Shown here: positions 1-11,142 of the stretch, piece after piece
Position numbering within the stretch: position 1 is the stretch's first letter
Layout of the letters: each line of letters begins with the position of its first letter
DNA from: Burkholderia thailandensis E264
GTDB taxonomy: Bacteria > Pseudomonadota > Gammaproteobacteria > Burkholderiales > Burkholderiaceae
NCBI RefSeq assembly: GCF_000012365.1
Contig: NC_007650.1
Span: 806,001-870,000 of the forward strand
Length of the DNA: 64,000 nucleotides
Direction of reading: 5' to 3'
The notes under the pieces: generated by a model
Database searches by the model: none
Seen by the model: only the letters and a program-made list of their open reading frames with translations
Told to the model about the DNA's origin: nothing
Made by a program: the position numbers and the translations under genes

Positions 1-1240
<1,240 letters not shown>

Positions 1241-1266
1241 CTAATCGAACGATGGAGTGAATCGGG

Positions 1267-2325
1267 TCATGCGGACGCGCGCGCGGCGCCCGCGATCGCA
1301 CGCCGCGGCGCGCCGCGCGTCAGGCGCCGCTCGAAGCCGTACCAGCTCGCGCTCGCGTACGCGAGCGTGACGCCGAACGCGAGCGCGGCCGTCAGGTAGC
1401 GGTTCAGATGCAGCGGCCAGAGCGCGTACAGCACGCTCAGGTGGATCAGATAGATCGTGTAGCTGACGGTGCCGACATAGACGAGCGCGGGATGGGTCAG
1501 CACGCGCTGCACGAGGCCGCGCCCGCGCAGCGCGATCACGACGATCGACGTGCACAGCACGAGCGACACGCTGTAGAGCGTCGCGTTGGACAGCGGCGTG
1601 TTCGCCGCGCGAAAGCGCGGGAACGACAGGTGCAGCCACGCGAGCACCGCGAGCGCCGCGCAGGCGGCCGCGATCGCCGCACCGTAGTACGGCTCGAGCG
1701 CGCGCCGGTCGCGGCGCAGCACGACGGCGAGAAGCGCGCCGGCGGCGAGCAGATCCATCCGGAACGGCGTCAGGTAGTAGATCGGCCAGAACGAGTCGAA
1801 CCAGGGCGTCGCGATCGCGCGCAGGAGCGGCGCCGCGACGATCAGCGCGGCCGCGACCCACGCGAGCGCGCGCTCCGGGAAGAGCAGCACGACGAACGGC
1901 CAGAAGATGTAGAACTGCTCTTCGACGGCGAGCGACCACAGCACGTTCAGGCTGTCATGCCCGATGCCGCCGAGCGAGAGCCCGATGTTCGTCGAGAAGA
2001 ACGCGTACCACGGCCAGTGCCTTGCCCATTCGACGCCGAACAGGATCGACGACACGACGAGCAGCAGCAGGTACGGCGGCAGGATGCGGCGTGCGCGGCG
2101 TGCGTAGAAGTAGCCGAAGTACGACTCGCCGCGCGCCTTGCGCTCGAGCAGGATGCCGGTGATGAGCAGGCCGCTCAGCACGAAGAAGAGATCGACGCCG
2201 ATCCACAGCGGGGCCTTCAGCGCATGCTGGAGGAACACCGCGAGCACGGCGAACGCACGCAGGCCGTCGAGCTGGACGATGCGGCCGGCGTGGGCGGGCG
2301 GGGCAACGAGCGTATCGCGAGTCAT
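1267..2325 (-). CDS. bceO: Acyltransferase-3 family membrane protein (exopolysaccharide acyltransferase)
   Basis: About 352 residues from the ATG at 2325. The N-terminus reads QLDGLRAFAVLAVFLQH, the OafA/acyltransferase-3 signature with the conserved His after the first membrane segment, followed by GVDLFFVLSGLLI and RRARRILPPYLLLL. Roughly ten hydrophobic segments are visible. Such proteins O-acylate surface sugars from the cytoplasmic membrane; in the cepacian cluster this slot is one of the acetyl-adding enzymes. An open frame extends upstream to 2550 but that stretch is not acyltransferase-like. It lies 35 bases upstream of bceN on the same strand, so they are probably co-transcribed. Confidence 0.85.
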   Translation of the reverse strand: MTRDTLVAPPAHAGRIVQLDGLRAFAVLAVFLQHALKAPLWIGVDLFFVLSGLLITGILLERKARGESYFGYFYARRARRILPPYLLLLVVSSILFGVEWARHWPWYAFFSTNIGLSLGGIGHDSLNVLWSLAVEEQFYIFWPFVVLLFPERALAWVAAALIVAAPLLRAIATPWFDSFWPIYYLTPFRMDLLAAGALLAVVLRRDRRALEPYYGAAIAAACAALAVLAWLHLSFPRFRAANTPLSNATLYSVSLVLCTSIVVIALRGRGLVQRVLTHPALVYVGTVSYTIYLIHLSVLYALWPLHLNRYLTAALAFGVTLAYASASWYGFERRLTRGAPRRAIAGAARASA

Positions 2326-2876
2326 CGGGCATGGATGCGGACGACGACGATCCGGCGCCGGACGCGCATCGCGCTGGCCGCACTTTTGCTCCGAATCGTC
2401 GTGCATCCGCTGAAATAAATGAAAGATCGAGTTGAAATCGATTCTAGGGAAAAGAAATCGGCAAAAAAACGCGCGGCGATTCGTTCGACTTTTTCCGCAT
2501 GCGGCGCGGCGGCGGCATTCCCGAGGCGCGGCGCGCGAGCCGCGCGGCATTCGACCCCGACCCCGATCGCGTCGGCCGCCCGTGCTGCTGCGCGGTATTT
2601 TCTACGCGCCGGCGCGCGCCGCCGCCGGTCGTTCCTGCCGGCGCACGGCCGCGCGAAAGGATTCGAACGGATCATTCGATTCGCGATTGCGCGTCGAAAT
2701 ATCCGCAAATATTTCCAAATTTCTTGTGAATATTTTTGCTTGTAACCTGCTTCGCATCGTTTGAAACCTATTTTGCGATGCGTGCATGCGTCGCAAACGC
2801 ACGAGCGTTTCGCATGTCGGGCTTGCCTTGTGGCCGGGCGCGCCGGCGGCTCGTCACGGTCGATGGGAGAGGCGGT
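2326..2876. promoter_or_regulatory. Divergent intergenic region between bceO and bceP
   Basis: About 550 bases separate two outward-facing genes. The part from roughly 2690 to 2760 is markedly AT-rich against the surroundings and contains repeated AAATATTT-type palindromic words (near 2699-2735). That is the expected place for both promoters and for regulator binding. I cannot assign -10/-35 boxes with confidence and see no convincing gene here. Confidence 0.5.
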
Positions 2877-2888
2877 TTGCGACGTTTG

Positions 2889-5060
2889 ATGCGAATGGGA
2901 GTGGCGGTGTTTGCGGCGGCGGCGACGCTCGCGGGCGCCGCGCGAGCCGAGAACGTGCTGCCCGCGACGACGTCGTGGATCGGCAATACCTTCGGCTATG
3001 GCGACGGCATGTGGACGCAGATCGACATTCGCGCGATCGCGGTCGCGCCCGACGGCAAGGTGTATACGAACGCGCCGTGGGACGAGAGCGGCGCGGAGGC
3101 GAGCGTCTATCAGGACGGCAAGATGCTCGGCTTCGCGGGCGGCACGCACGGCTGGGGCAACGCGGGCGGCAGCGCGATCGCGGTGAACAGCCGCTATGCG
3201 TACGTCGCGATCGCGGTCGGCAACGAGAAGGGCCGGCTCGTCGCGCCGGGCATCTGGCCGGACAAGGGCCGCCAGTGGTACGGCATCTCGCGCCGCGAGA
3301 TCGGCGACGTGAAGCAGGCCGCGCCGTTTCGCAGCGCGAAGGCGGGCGACGCGCGCGCGAAGCTCGCGGCGAGCTTCCTGACGGTCAATGACGTGCCGAC
3401 CGACACGCGCGCGGAAGTCGCGGGGCTCGCCGCGAGCGACAGCGTGCTGTACGCGACCGATCCGCTGCACGACGCCGTCGACGTGTACGACGCGCAGACG
3501 ATGCAGAAGAAGGGCGCGTGGAGCGCGCACGAGCCGGGCCGGATCGCGCTCGCGGCCGACGGCACGCTGTGGCTGTTGACCGGCACGCTGAACGGCCCCG
3601 CGAAGCTCGCGCATGTGCGGCCCGACGGCCGCAAGATCGACGACGCGCCCGAGCTGCCGCCGGGGGCCGATGCCGTCGATGTGGCGACCGACGCGAAGGG
3701 GCGCGTGCTGGTTGCCGACAACGGAGCGCGCCAGCAGGTCCTGATCTTCTCGAAATCGGCCGAAGGCGGCTACGCGATGAGCGGCGCGCTCGGCGAGCGC
3801 GGCGGCATCTTCTCGGGCGTCGCGGGCCGGCCGGGACCGCTGCGCTTCAACGGGCTCACGGGCGTCGGCGTCGATCGCGCGGGCAACGTGTACGTCGCGA
3901 CCAACGGCATCGGCCCGCGCCACGGCACGATCGGCGCGGGGCTCGGCAGCACGCTCGAGAGCTATGCGCCCGACGGCCGGCTGCGCTGGCAGGTGCAGGG
4001 CCTGCTGTTCGTCGACGGCGCGTGGATCGATCCGGGCCGGCCGAACAGCGTCTACACCGGCAACAAGCGCTTCGAGCTCGATCTGTCGAAGCCGGCCGGC
4101 AAGGAATGGAAATATGCGGGATTCCTGTCGAACCGCTTCAAGTATCCGGACGATCCGGTGTTCAACACCGATCAATGGCCGGGGATGCCGTTCGCGCGCA
4201 AGGTCGCGGGCCGCACGTTCCTCTACCTGACCGACATGTACGCCGATCATCTGAAGATCTATCGCTTCGATCCGAAGCGCGACGGCGAGACCGCGATTCC
4301 GTCGGGGCTGCTCGCGGGGCGCGCGCGGCCCGTCGACAAGGTGCCGAACCGGCCGCCGGGCGGCGACTGGATCTGGCGCGACGCGAACGGCAACGGCCGC
4401 ATCGACGAGAGCGAATTCGAGCTGAACACGACCGGCAAGGGCATGGCGGGCGGCTGGGGCTGGTGGGTCGACACGAACGGCGACATCTGGCGCACGAGCG
4501 ACACGCGCGGCATCCGGCGCTTTCGCTTCGGCGGGCTCGACAAGGCGGGCAACCCGATCTACTCGTACGACACGCTGACGACGTACCCGACGCCCGCGCC
4601 GTTCACCGAGCTGCGCCGCGCGCTGTACGACGCGTCCACGGACACGCTGTACGTGACGGGCTACACGGCGGACGCGCCGCGCGTGGGCGGCCTGTCGAAG
4701 GAAGTGGGGCGCGTGCTCGTGCGCTTCGACAAGTGGTCGAGCGGCTCGCCGGTTGTGCGCTATCAGGTTTCGCTGCCGTGGCAGCTCGACGCGAAGCCGA
4801 TCTTCACGCTGATCGGGCTGACGCTCGAGGGGCGCTATCTGTTCGGCGTCGAGCCGGTCGGCACGGTGCACGTGTACGACAGGGAAAACGGCCGCGAGCT
4901 CGGCGTGATCAAGCCGGGGCCGGAGGTGGGGCGTGCGTCGGGTTGGGTGGACGTGCCGTTCGGGATCAGCGCGTACCGGCGCGAGAACGGCGAGTACCTG
5001 ATCTTCGTCGAGGAGGACGCGCGCGGCAAGGTGATGATGTATCGGTGGAGGCCACGATGA
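2889..5060 (+). CDS. bceP: Secreted beta-propeller-like protein of the exopolysaccharide cluster
   Basis: About 723 residues. From ATG 2889 the protein starts MRMGVAVFAAAATLAGAARA and then ENVLPA, a clear signal peptide. A TTG at 2877 with GGGAGAGG just upstream is a good alternative start that adds four residues. The mature part has recurring NHL/propeller-like blades (for example GVGVDRAGNVYVATNG, GVDVATDAKGRV-type turns). Near residue 498 there is a DANGNGRIDESE loop, an EF-hand/dockerin-type calcium site. I do not recognise a catalytic motif. By position it matches bceP, an exported protein of undefined role in the cepacian cluster. It begins a + strand series with the flippase and glycosyltransferase genes. 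Confidence 0.75.
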   Translation: MRMGVAVFAAAATLAGAARAENVLPATTSWIGNTFGYGDGMWTQIDIRAIAVAPDGKVYTNAPWDESGAEASVYQDGKMLGFAGGTHGWGNAGGSAIAVNSRYAYVAIAVGNEKGRLVAPGIWPDKGRQWYGISRREIGDVKQAAPFRSAKAGDARAKLAASFLTVNDVPTDTRAEVAGLAASDSVLYATDPLHDAVDVYDAQTMQKKGAWSAHEPGRIALAADGTLWLLTGTLNGPAKLAHVRPDGRKIDDAPELPPGADAVDVATDAKGRVLVADNGARQQVLIFSKSAEGGYAMSGALGERGGIFSGVAGRPGPLRFNGLTGVGVDRAGNVYVATNGIGPRHGTIGAGLGSTLESYAPDGRLRWQVQGLLFVDGAWIDPGRPNSVYTGNKRFELDLSKPAGKEWKYAGFLSNRFKYPDDPVFNTDQWPGMPFARKVAGRTFLYLTDMYADHLKIYRFDPKRDGETAIPSGLLAGRARPVDKVPNRPPGGDWIWRDANGNGRIDESEFELNTTGKGMAGGWGWWVDTNGDIWRTSDTRGIRRFRFGGLDKAGNPIYSYDTLTTYPTPAPFTELRRALYDASTDTLYVTGYTADAPRVGGLSKEVGRVLVRFDKWSSGSPVVRYQVSLPWQLDAKPIFTLIGLTLEGRYLFGVEPVGTVHVYDRENGRELGVIKPGPEVGRASGWVDVPFGISAYRRENGEYLIFVEEDARGKVMMYRWRPR

Positions 5061-5111
5061 CGGGTGCGGGAATGACGGCGGCGGCCGCGAACGCAGCGGG
5101 GCGGCGCGATC

Positions 5112-6578
5112 ATGGATAAAGGCATGCTGAAGAACGTCGCGATCAATTTCTTCGGATTGATCCTGCCGACCTTCGTGTCGCTCGTGACGGTGCCCGCGTA
5201 CATCAAGGCGCTCGGCGTCGAGCGCTACGGCGTCGTGAGCCTCGTGTGGACGCTGATCGGCTATTTCGGGATTCTCGATCTCGGGATGAGCATGGCCGCT
5301 CAGAACCACATCTCGAAGGCGCTCGCGAGCGGCGACGCGAAGGAGAGCGCGCGCGTGTTCTGGAGCGCGTTCTGGCTGAACCTGGCCACGGGCGTCGCGG
5401 GCGGGCTGCTGATCTACTTCGGCGCATTCATGTACACCGCGTACTTTACGAAGGTGTCGGCCGCGCTGCAGCACGAGGTGTATCTCGCGCTGCCGTGGCT
5501 CGCGCTCGCGATTCCGCTCGCGAACGTGTCGTGGGTGTTCGCGGGCGCGATCAACGGCGCCGAGCGTTTCGGCGTGTTCAACACGAACCAGACGATCGGC
5601 ACGTTCCTGTTCCAGCTGATGCCGCTTTTCGCCGCGTGGCTCGTCGCGCCGACGCTGCAGGTCGTGCTCGCGGCGGCCGTCGGCGCGCGCTTGATCGCCG
5701 CGGTGATGCTCGGCGCGGCCAGCATGAAGGTGCTCGGCATCCGCAGGATCGAGCCGCCGCAACTCGGCACCGCGAAGGGGCTCTTCAATTTCGGCGGCTG
5801 GATGCTGATCGCGAGCACGACGAGCATGATCGCCGACACGCTCGACCGCGTGATGCTCGGCGCCGGGCTCGGCGCGAAGTACGTCACGTACTACACGGTG
5901 CCGCAGAACCTCGTCACGCGCCTGAACATGCTGCCGAACGCGCTCGTGCGCACGCTGTTTCCGCGGCTGTCGGCCGTCGGCCGCGATCACGCGGACACGC
6001 TCGTGAAGCAGTCGCTCGAATTCCTGAACGGCGTGTTCACGCCGGTCGCGATCGCCGCGATCTTCGCGCTCGGGCCGTTTCTCGCGCTGTGGGTCGGCAA
6101 GGATCTCGCCGAGCTGTCCGCGCCCGTCGGGCGCGTGCTCGTGATCAGCGTGTGGCTCGTCGGCCAGGCGAGCGTCACGCGCATTCTCATTCAGTCGCAG
6201 GTGAATCCGGCGCGCGCGGCGGCCGCGGGCCTCGTGCAGATGCCGTTCTTCGTCGGCGCGCTGTGGTTCGGCATCCATCATTTCGGGCTGATCGGCGCGG
6301 CGGTGGTCGTCGCGGCGCGCGCGCTCGTCGATTACGGCGTGCTGCTGTATCTGTCCGCAATCCGGATGCGCGCCATCGCGCTCGACATGTGCGCGCACCT
6401 CGCGTTCCTGCTCGCGAGCCTGTACGTCGCGCATGCGCTGCCGGGTCTTGGCGCGGCGATCGCCGCGTGCGCGGTCGCGGTCGCGTTGAACGTCGGCTGG
6501 TCGATCACGATGACGCCCGGCATGCGCGCGCTCGCGCGCAGCGCGCTCGTGCGTCTGAACCCGAGGAAGAGCGTATGA
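5112..6578 (+). CDS. bceQ: Wzx-type polysaccharide flippase
   Basis: 488 residues, almost entirely hydrophobic, with about 12 membrane segments starting at MLKNVAINFFGLILPTF. The N-terminal half carries the oligosaccharide flippase pattern (VPAYIKALGVERYGVVSLVWTL). Such proteins move undecaprenyl-linked repeat units across the inner membrane before Wzy polymerisation. ATG 5112 follows bceP by 51 bases; the stop overlaps the next start as ATGA at 6575, so the glycosyltransferase is translationally coupled. No Wzy-like gene is visible in the window; in cepacian clusters it lies elsewhere. Confidence 0.88.
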   Translation: MDKGMLKNVAINFFGLILPTFVSLVTVPAYIKALGVERYGVVSLVWTLIGYFGILDLGMSMAAQNHISKALASGDAKESARVFWSAFWLNLATGVAGGLLIYFGAFMYTAYFTKVSAALQHEVYLALPWLALAIPLANVSWVFAGAINGAERFGVFNTNQTIGTFLFQLMPLFAAWLVAPTLQVVLAAAVGARLIAAVMLGAASMKVLGIRRIEPPQLGTAKGLFNFGGWMLIASTTSMIADTLDRVMLGAGLGAKYVTYYTVPQNLVTRLNMLPNALVRTLFPRLSAVGRDHADTLVKQSLEFLNGVFTPVAIAAIFALGPFLALWVGKDLAELSAPVGRVLVISVWLVGQASVTRILIQSQVNPARAAAAGLVQMPFFVGALWFGIHHFGLIGAAVVVAARALVDYGVLLYLSAIRMRAIALDMCAHLAFLLASLYVAHALPGLGAAIAACAVAVALNVGWSITMTPGMRALARSALVRLNPRKSV

Positions 6579-9040
6579 ACCGCGAACTTGCAGAACATCC
6601 GTTGCAGCGCGCCGCGTCGCTTCAGGATGTCGAGCGCGCCGCGCGCGACGCGCGCATCGCCGATGCGCCGCCGCCCGCGCACCGCGCGCGCGATGCGGCG
6701 CGGCCGCTGCGCGTCGCGATCGTCCATGACTGGCTCGTCACCTACGCGGGCGCCGAGCGCGTGCTCGAGCAGATCGTCGCGTGTTTTCCGGACGCGGACC
6801 TGTTCGGCCTCGTCGATTTCCTCGATGACCGCACGTTCCTGCGCGGCAAGCCGGTCACGACGTCGTTCATCCAGAAGCTGCCGTACGCGCGCACGAAGTA
6901 CCGCAGCTATCTGCCGCTGATGCCGCTCGCGATCGAGCAGCTCGACGTGTCCGCGTACGATCTCGTGATCTCGAGCAGCCATGCGGTCGCGAAGGGCATC
7001 CTCACCGGGCCGGACCAGGTGCACGTGAGCTACGTGCATTCGCCGATCCGCTACGCGTGGGATCTCCAGCATCAGTACCTCGAACAATCGCAGTTGACGC
7101 GCGGCGTCAAATCGGCGCTCGCGCGGCTGATCCTGCATTACATCCGCAACTGGGACGTGCGCACGTCGAATTCGGTCGACCGCTTCGTCGCGAACTCGGC
7201 GTTCATCGCGCGGCGCATCCACAAGGTCTATCAGCGCGACGCGGCGGTCGTGTTTCCGCCCGTCGACGTCGACGCGTTCACGCTGTCGACGCACAAGGAA
7301 GACTTCTATCTGACCGCGTCGCGGATGGTGCCGTACAAGAAGATCGACCTGATCGTCGACGCGTTCGCGCAGATGCCGGAGCGCCGGCTCGTCGTGATCG
7401 GCGACGGGCCGGACATGCGCAAGATCCGCGCGAAGGCCGCGCCGAACGTCGAGATCATGGGCTATCAGCCGTTCCCGGTGCTGCAGGACCGGATGCGCCG
7501 CGCGAAGGCGTTCGTGTTCGCGGCCGAGGAGGACTTCGGAATCTCGGTTGTCGAGGCGCAGGCGTGCGGCACGCCCGTCATCGCGTTCGGCAAGGGCGGC
7601 GCGCTCGAGACGGTGCGCGACGCGACGTCGCACGAGCGGCCGACCGGCGTGTTCTTCGACGAGCAGAGCGCGCGCGCGATCGTCGCCGCAGTCGACGATT
7701 TCGAGCGCGCGCCGGCGCGCTTCAAGCCGGAGGATTGCCGCGCGAACGCCGAGCGGTTCTCCACCGCGCATTTCCGGCGGCGCTTCGTCGCGCAGATCGA
7801 CGCGCTGCTGCCGAACGCGCAGGCGCGCGCGAGGCTTGCGGGCGCGGCGGCGCGGCCGGGCGGGCGCGCGTCGCTCGCGGCGAGCGGCCTGAAGGTGCTC
7901 GTGCTCGACCAAAGCGGCGTGCTGGGCGGCGCCGAGCTGTCGCTGCTCGAGATCATGAAGCATCTGCACGAGTCGGCCGACGTCGTGCTGTTCGACGACG
8001 GGCCGTTTCGCGCGGCGCTCGACGAGGCCGGCGTGCGCGTGGACGTCGTCGGCCAGCGCGCGCTCGCGGGCGTGCACAAGCAGGGCGGCGTGTCGCTGCG
8101 CGCGGCGGGCAGCCTGCTCGCGCTCGTGCGCGAGGTCGCGCGGCGCGCGCGCGAGGCGGACGTGATCTATGCGAACACGCAGCGCGCGATGGTGGTCGGC
8201 GCGCTCGCCGGGCGGCTCGCGCGCAAGCCGGTGGTCTGGCATTTGCGCGATATCGTGAGCGATGCGCACTTCGGCCCGAAGCAGCGGCTCGCGATCAAGC
8301 AGTGCGCGCGGCTCGGCGTGACGCGCGTGATCGCCAACTCGGATGCGTCCGCGCAAGCGTTTCTCGAATTGACGGGCTTCGACCGGCGTGCGGTGCAGGT
8401 CGTCTTCAACGGCATCTCGGCCGAGCCGTTCGTCGCGCTGGAGCCGGTCCGCCAGGCCGCGCTGCGCGTGCGCTTCGGGCTGCCCGCCGGTGCGTGGATC
8501 GTCGGCTCGTTCAGCCGGCTCGCGCGCTGGAAGGGGCAGCACGTGCTGCTCGAGGCGGCGCGGCTCTATCCGGACATGCACGTCGCGCTTGTCGGCGCGC
8601 CGCTCTTCGGCGAGGACGAGTACGCGGCCGAGCTGCGCGGCTTCGTCGCGCTGCACGGGCTTGGCGAGCGCGTGCATTTCCTCGGGTTTCAGCGCGACGT
8701 CGCCGCCTGCATGAAGGCGGTCGACGTCGTCGCGCACACGTCGATCACGCCGGAGCCGTTCGGCCGCGTGATCGTCGAGGGGATGCTCGCGAAGCGGCCC
8801 GTCGTCGCCGCACGGGCGGGCGGCGTCGTCGAGATCATCGACGACGATGTGAACGGCCTGCTCCGCGAGCCCGGCGACGCGCACGCGCTCGCCGACGCGC
8901 TCGCCGCGCTGCGTACCGATGCGGTGCTTTGCGAGCGGCTGGTCGCGAACGGCTACGACACCGCCGTGACTCGGTTCGGCACGCAGACCTATGTCGAGCA
9001 GGTCGAGCGCATTCTCGTCGAGACTGCGCGGCGGCGGTGA
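6575..9040 (+). CDS. bceR: Two-domain GT4 glycosyltransferase
   Basis: 821 residues from the ATG at 6575, which overlaps the flippase stop. Two complete GT-B glycosyltransferases are fused. The first starts at RVAIVHDWL (about residue 45) and has the acceptor/donor E-x7-E signature EDFGISVVE near 318. The second starts at LKVLVLDQSGVLGGAE (about 438) and has EPFGRVIVE near 725. Each half looks intact, so the protein could add two successive sugars to the lipid-linked repeat unit. A low-complexity Ala/Arg linker (around 415-435) separates the halves. Placement after the flippase fits BceR of the cepacian pathway. The donor sugar cannot be read from sequence. Confidence 0.88.
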   Translation: MNRELAEHPLQRAASLQDVERAARDARIADAPPPAHRARDAARPLRVAIVHDWLVTYAGAERVLEQIVACFPDADLFGLVDFLDDRTFLRGKPVTTSFIQKLPYARTKYRSYLPLMPLAIEQLDVSAYDLVISSSHAVAKGILTGPDQVHVSYVHSPIRYAWDLQHQYLEQSQLTRGVKSALARLILHYIRNWDVRTSNSVDRFVANSAFIARRIHKVYQRDAAVVFPPVDVDAFTLSTHKEDFYLTASRMVPYKKIDLIVDAFAQMPERRLVVIGDGPDMRKIRAKAAPNVEIMGYQPFPVLQDRMRRAKAFVFAAEEDFGISVVEAQACGTPVIAFGKGGALETVRDATSHERPTGVFFDEQSARAIVAAVDDFERAPARFKPEDCRANAERFSTAHFRRRFVAQIDALLPNAQARARLAGAAARPGGRASLAASGLKVLVLDQSGVLGGAELSLLEIMKHLHESADVVLFDDGPFRAALDEAGVRVDVVGQRALAGVHKQGGVSLRAAGSLLALVREVARRAREADVIYANTQRAMVVGALAGRLARKPVVWHLRDIVSDAHFGPKQRLAIKQCARLGVTRVIANSDASAQAFLELTGFDRRAVQVVFNGISAEPFVALEPVRQAALRVRFGLPAGAWIVGSFSRLARWKGQHVLLEAARLYPDMHVALVGAPLFGEDEYAAELRGFVALHGLGERVHFLGFQRDVAACMKAVDVVAHTSITPEPFGRVIVEGMLAKRPVVAARAGGVVEIIDDDVNGLLREPGDAHALADALAALRTDAVLCERLVANGYDTAVTRFGTQTYVEQVERILVETARRR

Positions 9041-9752
9041 AACCGGTTTTGTCGCGAACGGGCATGCGGCGACCGGCTGGGGCGTAGCGCGCGGGGCCGG
9101 GCTCTTGCGTGACTCGCTTGTCGCGCCGCGCCGAAATTGCGCGTCGCCGAGCACGGCCGCTCACGTTCCGCTGCCGCGCGACGGGCGTGATCGGCGGCGA
9201 GGTGGATGCGGCATGACCTTGAAGGGCGATCGTCGCGCCTAAATGGGCCGGCCGCGCCGGCGCCTGCCGGCGTGTGCGCGCCGGCCGCGTCGCCGGCGCC
9301 TGCCGGCCGACCACGCCGCGCCGTCGCGCCGTTGCGCGCATCGGCGGCGTGCGCGGGAATTGCTTCGCGGCCCGTGACATCGGCGTCCGGATGCCCGGAT
9401 TGTTGCGCGTTCGTTCGCGTTGGGGGACGCGGTGTCCGACGCACGCATGCCGCCGCTCAATTCCGGTTATTTCGTCGACGTGCGGACAAGGCGCGATGTG
9501 CGCCGATATCCGAATCCGCTTGACGGATCGGCGGTGGATCGGCGGTGGGTTGGCAGTGCGCTGGCGGCGCCGACGGCGACGCATGAAAATCGCCCGTCGT
9601 GACGATGTCGTGTGAACGCGGGGGCCGACGGACGATAGTCCCGGGGGCGCGACCCGGGCACACACGGGGCGAATGCGCGCAGCCGAAGCGCAGTCAGCCA
9701 GCGCGCCGAAAAGCGCGCCGAAAAGCGCGCCGAGAGCCGCGCGCATCGCCCG
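9041..9752. other. Intergenic stretch without a recognisable gene
   Basis: 712 bases between the convergent bceR and bceS genes. It contains two copies of CGCCGGCGCCTGCCGG (near 9256 and 9291), each able to fold as a 7-bp hairpin but without a T-run, and near 9706-9742 three tandem 12-base units of the type GCGCCGAAAAGC. Open frames here lack family resemblance and ribosome sites. Confidence 0.5.
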
Positions 9753-10925
9753 TCACACGGGCATTTGCCGCTGCGCGGCCGCCGCGACGGTCCGTTTCGG
9801 CTTGAGGCTCGCCGACCAGCGCATCGCCGGCAACTCGAACATCCGGTGGAACAGGTAGGCGACGGGGACGACGGCCGCGACGAACGCGAACGACGGCCAG
9901 ATCGACAACTGTAACTCCGAGCGGTACAGCACCGACGCCAGGCACACGAAGAACGGCAGGTGGATCAGGTACAGCGAATAGCTGAAGTCGCCGAACCACG
10001 AGAGCACCCGCATCGGCATGGACGCGGACACGGGCCGCGCGAGCGCCGCGTGCAGATAGCACGCGAAGCCGGCCGCCCACAACTGGAACGCGCCGTACTG
10101 TCCGAAATGGAACGCGACGCAGCCGAGCGCCACGCCGATCGCCGCGCCCGCGTACCAGCACCGCGACGGCGCAGGCGCGGCGCGCGCGTCGCGGCGCGCG
10201 CGAATGTCGGCGATCCACGCGCCGACCGTCCACGACAGCCAGTATGACGTGAAGAATTGCAGGTCGTGCCGTTCGAGCAGCCAGGCCGACGCAACGTTGA
10301 CGAGCGCGATCGCGACGACGGCGGGCAGCATCCCGAAACGGCGTCGCGCCGCGAAGAGCAGCGGGTAGATCGCGTAGAACTGCACTTCGAGCGACAGCGT
10401 CCAGAGCGCGCCGTTCGAGCCGTACGTGTGGCCCGCGACGCCCTGCAGCGACAGCAGGTTGACGACGAACGACGTGAGTCCGATGTCCCGGATCTTGTGG
10501 CTGACGGGCTCGATCTGCAGGCTGATCGAATCGAACACGAGCGTCGCGACGAGCGCGGCGAGCAGCACCGGATAGATGCGCGCGAAGCGGCGCGCCCAGA
10601 AGTTCGGCGCGTCGAGCCGGTACGACGGATCGCCGGCGAGCTTGAGCGCCGCGTTGCGATGGATGCAATAGCCGCTGATCACGAAGAAGATCGGCACGCC
10701 GGCCGAGCCCCACGCGAACGGAAACGTCAGGTAGCCGACGATCACGCTCGGATCGAGCGAATGGCCATACGTCCGATGGAAGTGCTGCAGGCCGACCCAT
10801 ACGACCTGCCGGCAATGGAAGTACGCGACAAGCAGCGCGGCGAAGCCGCGCAGCGCGTCGATCAGGTGTTCCTTGTGGTCGGTGGCGCGCGGCGGCGCTC
10901 CCGACGGGATGCTCGAAGCATTCAT
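9753..10925 (-). CDS. bceS: Acyltransferase-3 family membrane protein
   Basis: 390 residues from ATG 10925, chosen because AAGGAA lies nine bases upstream and because the protein then begins MNASSIPSG before the family signature LIDALRGFAALLVAYFHCRQVVW. GVPIFFVISGYCIH and FWARRFARIYPVLLAALVA follow, as usual for OafA-like O-acyltransferases. About ten membrane segments. A longer frame reaches 11063 but has no ribosome site. It is convergent to bceR and divergent from bceT. The order fits BceS, the second cepacian acyltransferase. Confidence 0.85.
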   Translation of the reverse strand: MNASSIPSGAPPRATDHKEHLIDALRGFAALLVAYFHCRQVVWVGLQHFHRTYGHSLDPSVIVGYLTFPFAWGSAGVPIFFVISGYCIHRNAALKLAGDPSYRLDAPNFWARRFARIYPVLLAALVATLVFDSISLQIEPVSHKIRDIGLTSFVVNLLSLQGVAGHTYGSNGALWTLSLEVQFYAIYPLLFAARRRFGMLPAVVAIALVNVASAWLLERHDLQFFTSYWLSWTVGAWIADIRARRDARAAPAPSRCWYAGAAIGVALGCVAFHFGQYGAFQLWAAGFACYLHAALARPVSASMPMRVLSWFGDFSYSLYLIHLPFFVCLASVLYRSELQLSIWPSFAFVAAVVPVAYLFHRMFELPAMRWSASLKPKRTVAAAAQRQMPV

Positions 10926-11142
10926 GCGATCCGGTTCCTTGCGATGGGAAAGGCACAAAAGGCGCCATTCGATCGTAATCCGCAAGAAATCCGGATGGGA
11001 GAATAAAAAATCGCCTAACGAATAAATGTAATTAAACGTATCCGTTCGTAACGGTTTCCGCACGGCGGCATGGCGGAAAATTATTTATCGATTTTTTTCT
11101 GATAGCTTGAGATCCCATGTCGATTGAAGGAAGGAGCGCACG
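10926..11142. promoter_or_regulatory. AT-rich divergent promoter region upstream of bceS and the small ORF
   Basis: 217 bases with a strongly AT-rich core (about 10985-11110), including TAAATGTAATTAAACG and AAAATTATTTATCG stretches, between genes transcribed away from each other. This is where promoters for bceS (-) and the small ORF/bceT unit (+) are expected. Exact elements were not assigned. Confidence 0.5.

Noticed and set aside
2322..9154. Very long minus-strand open frames (2322-6434 and 6332-9154) opposite bceP, bceQ and bceR
   Set aside because: They are antisense shadows of high-GC genes: Arg/Ala/His-rich translations, no family motifs and no ribosome sites.
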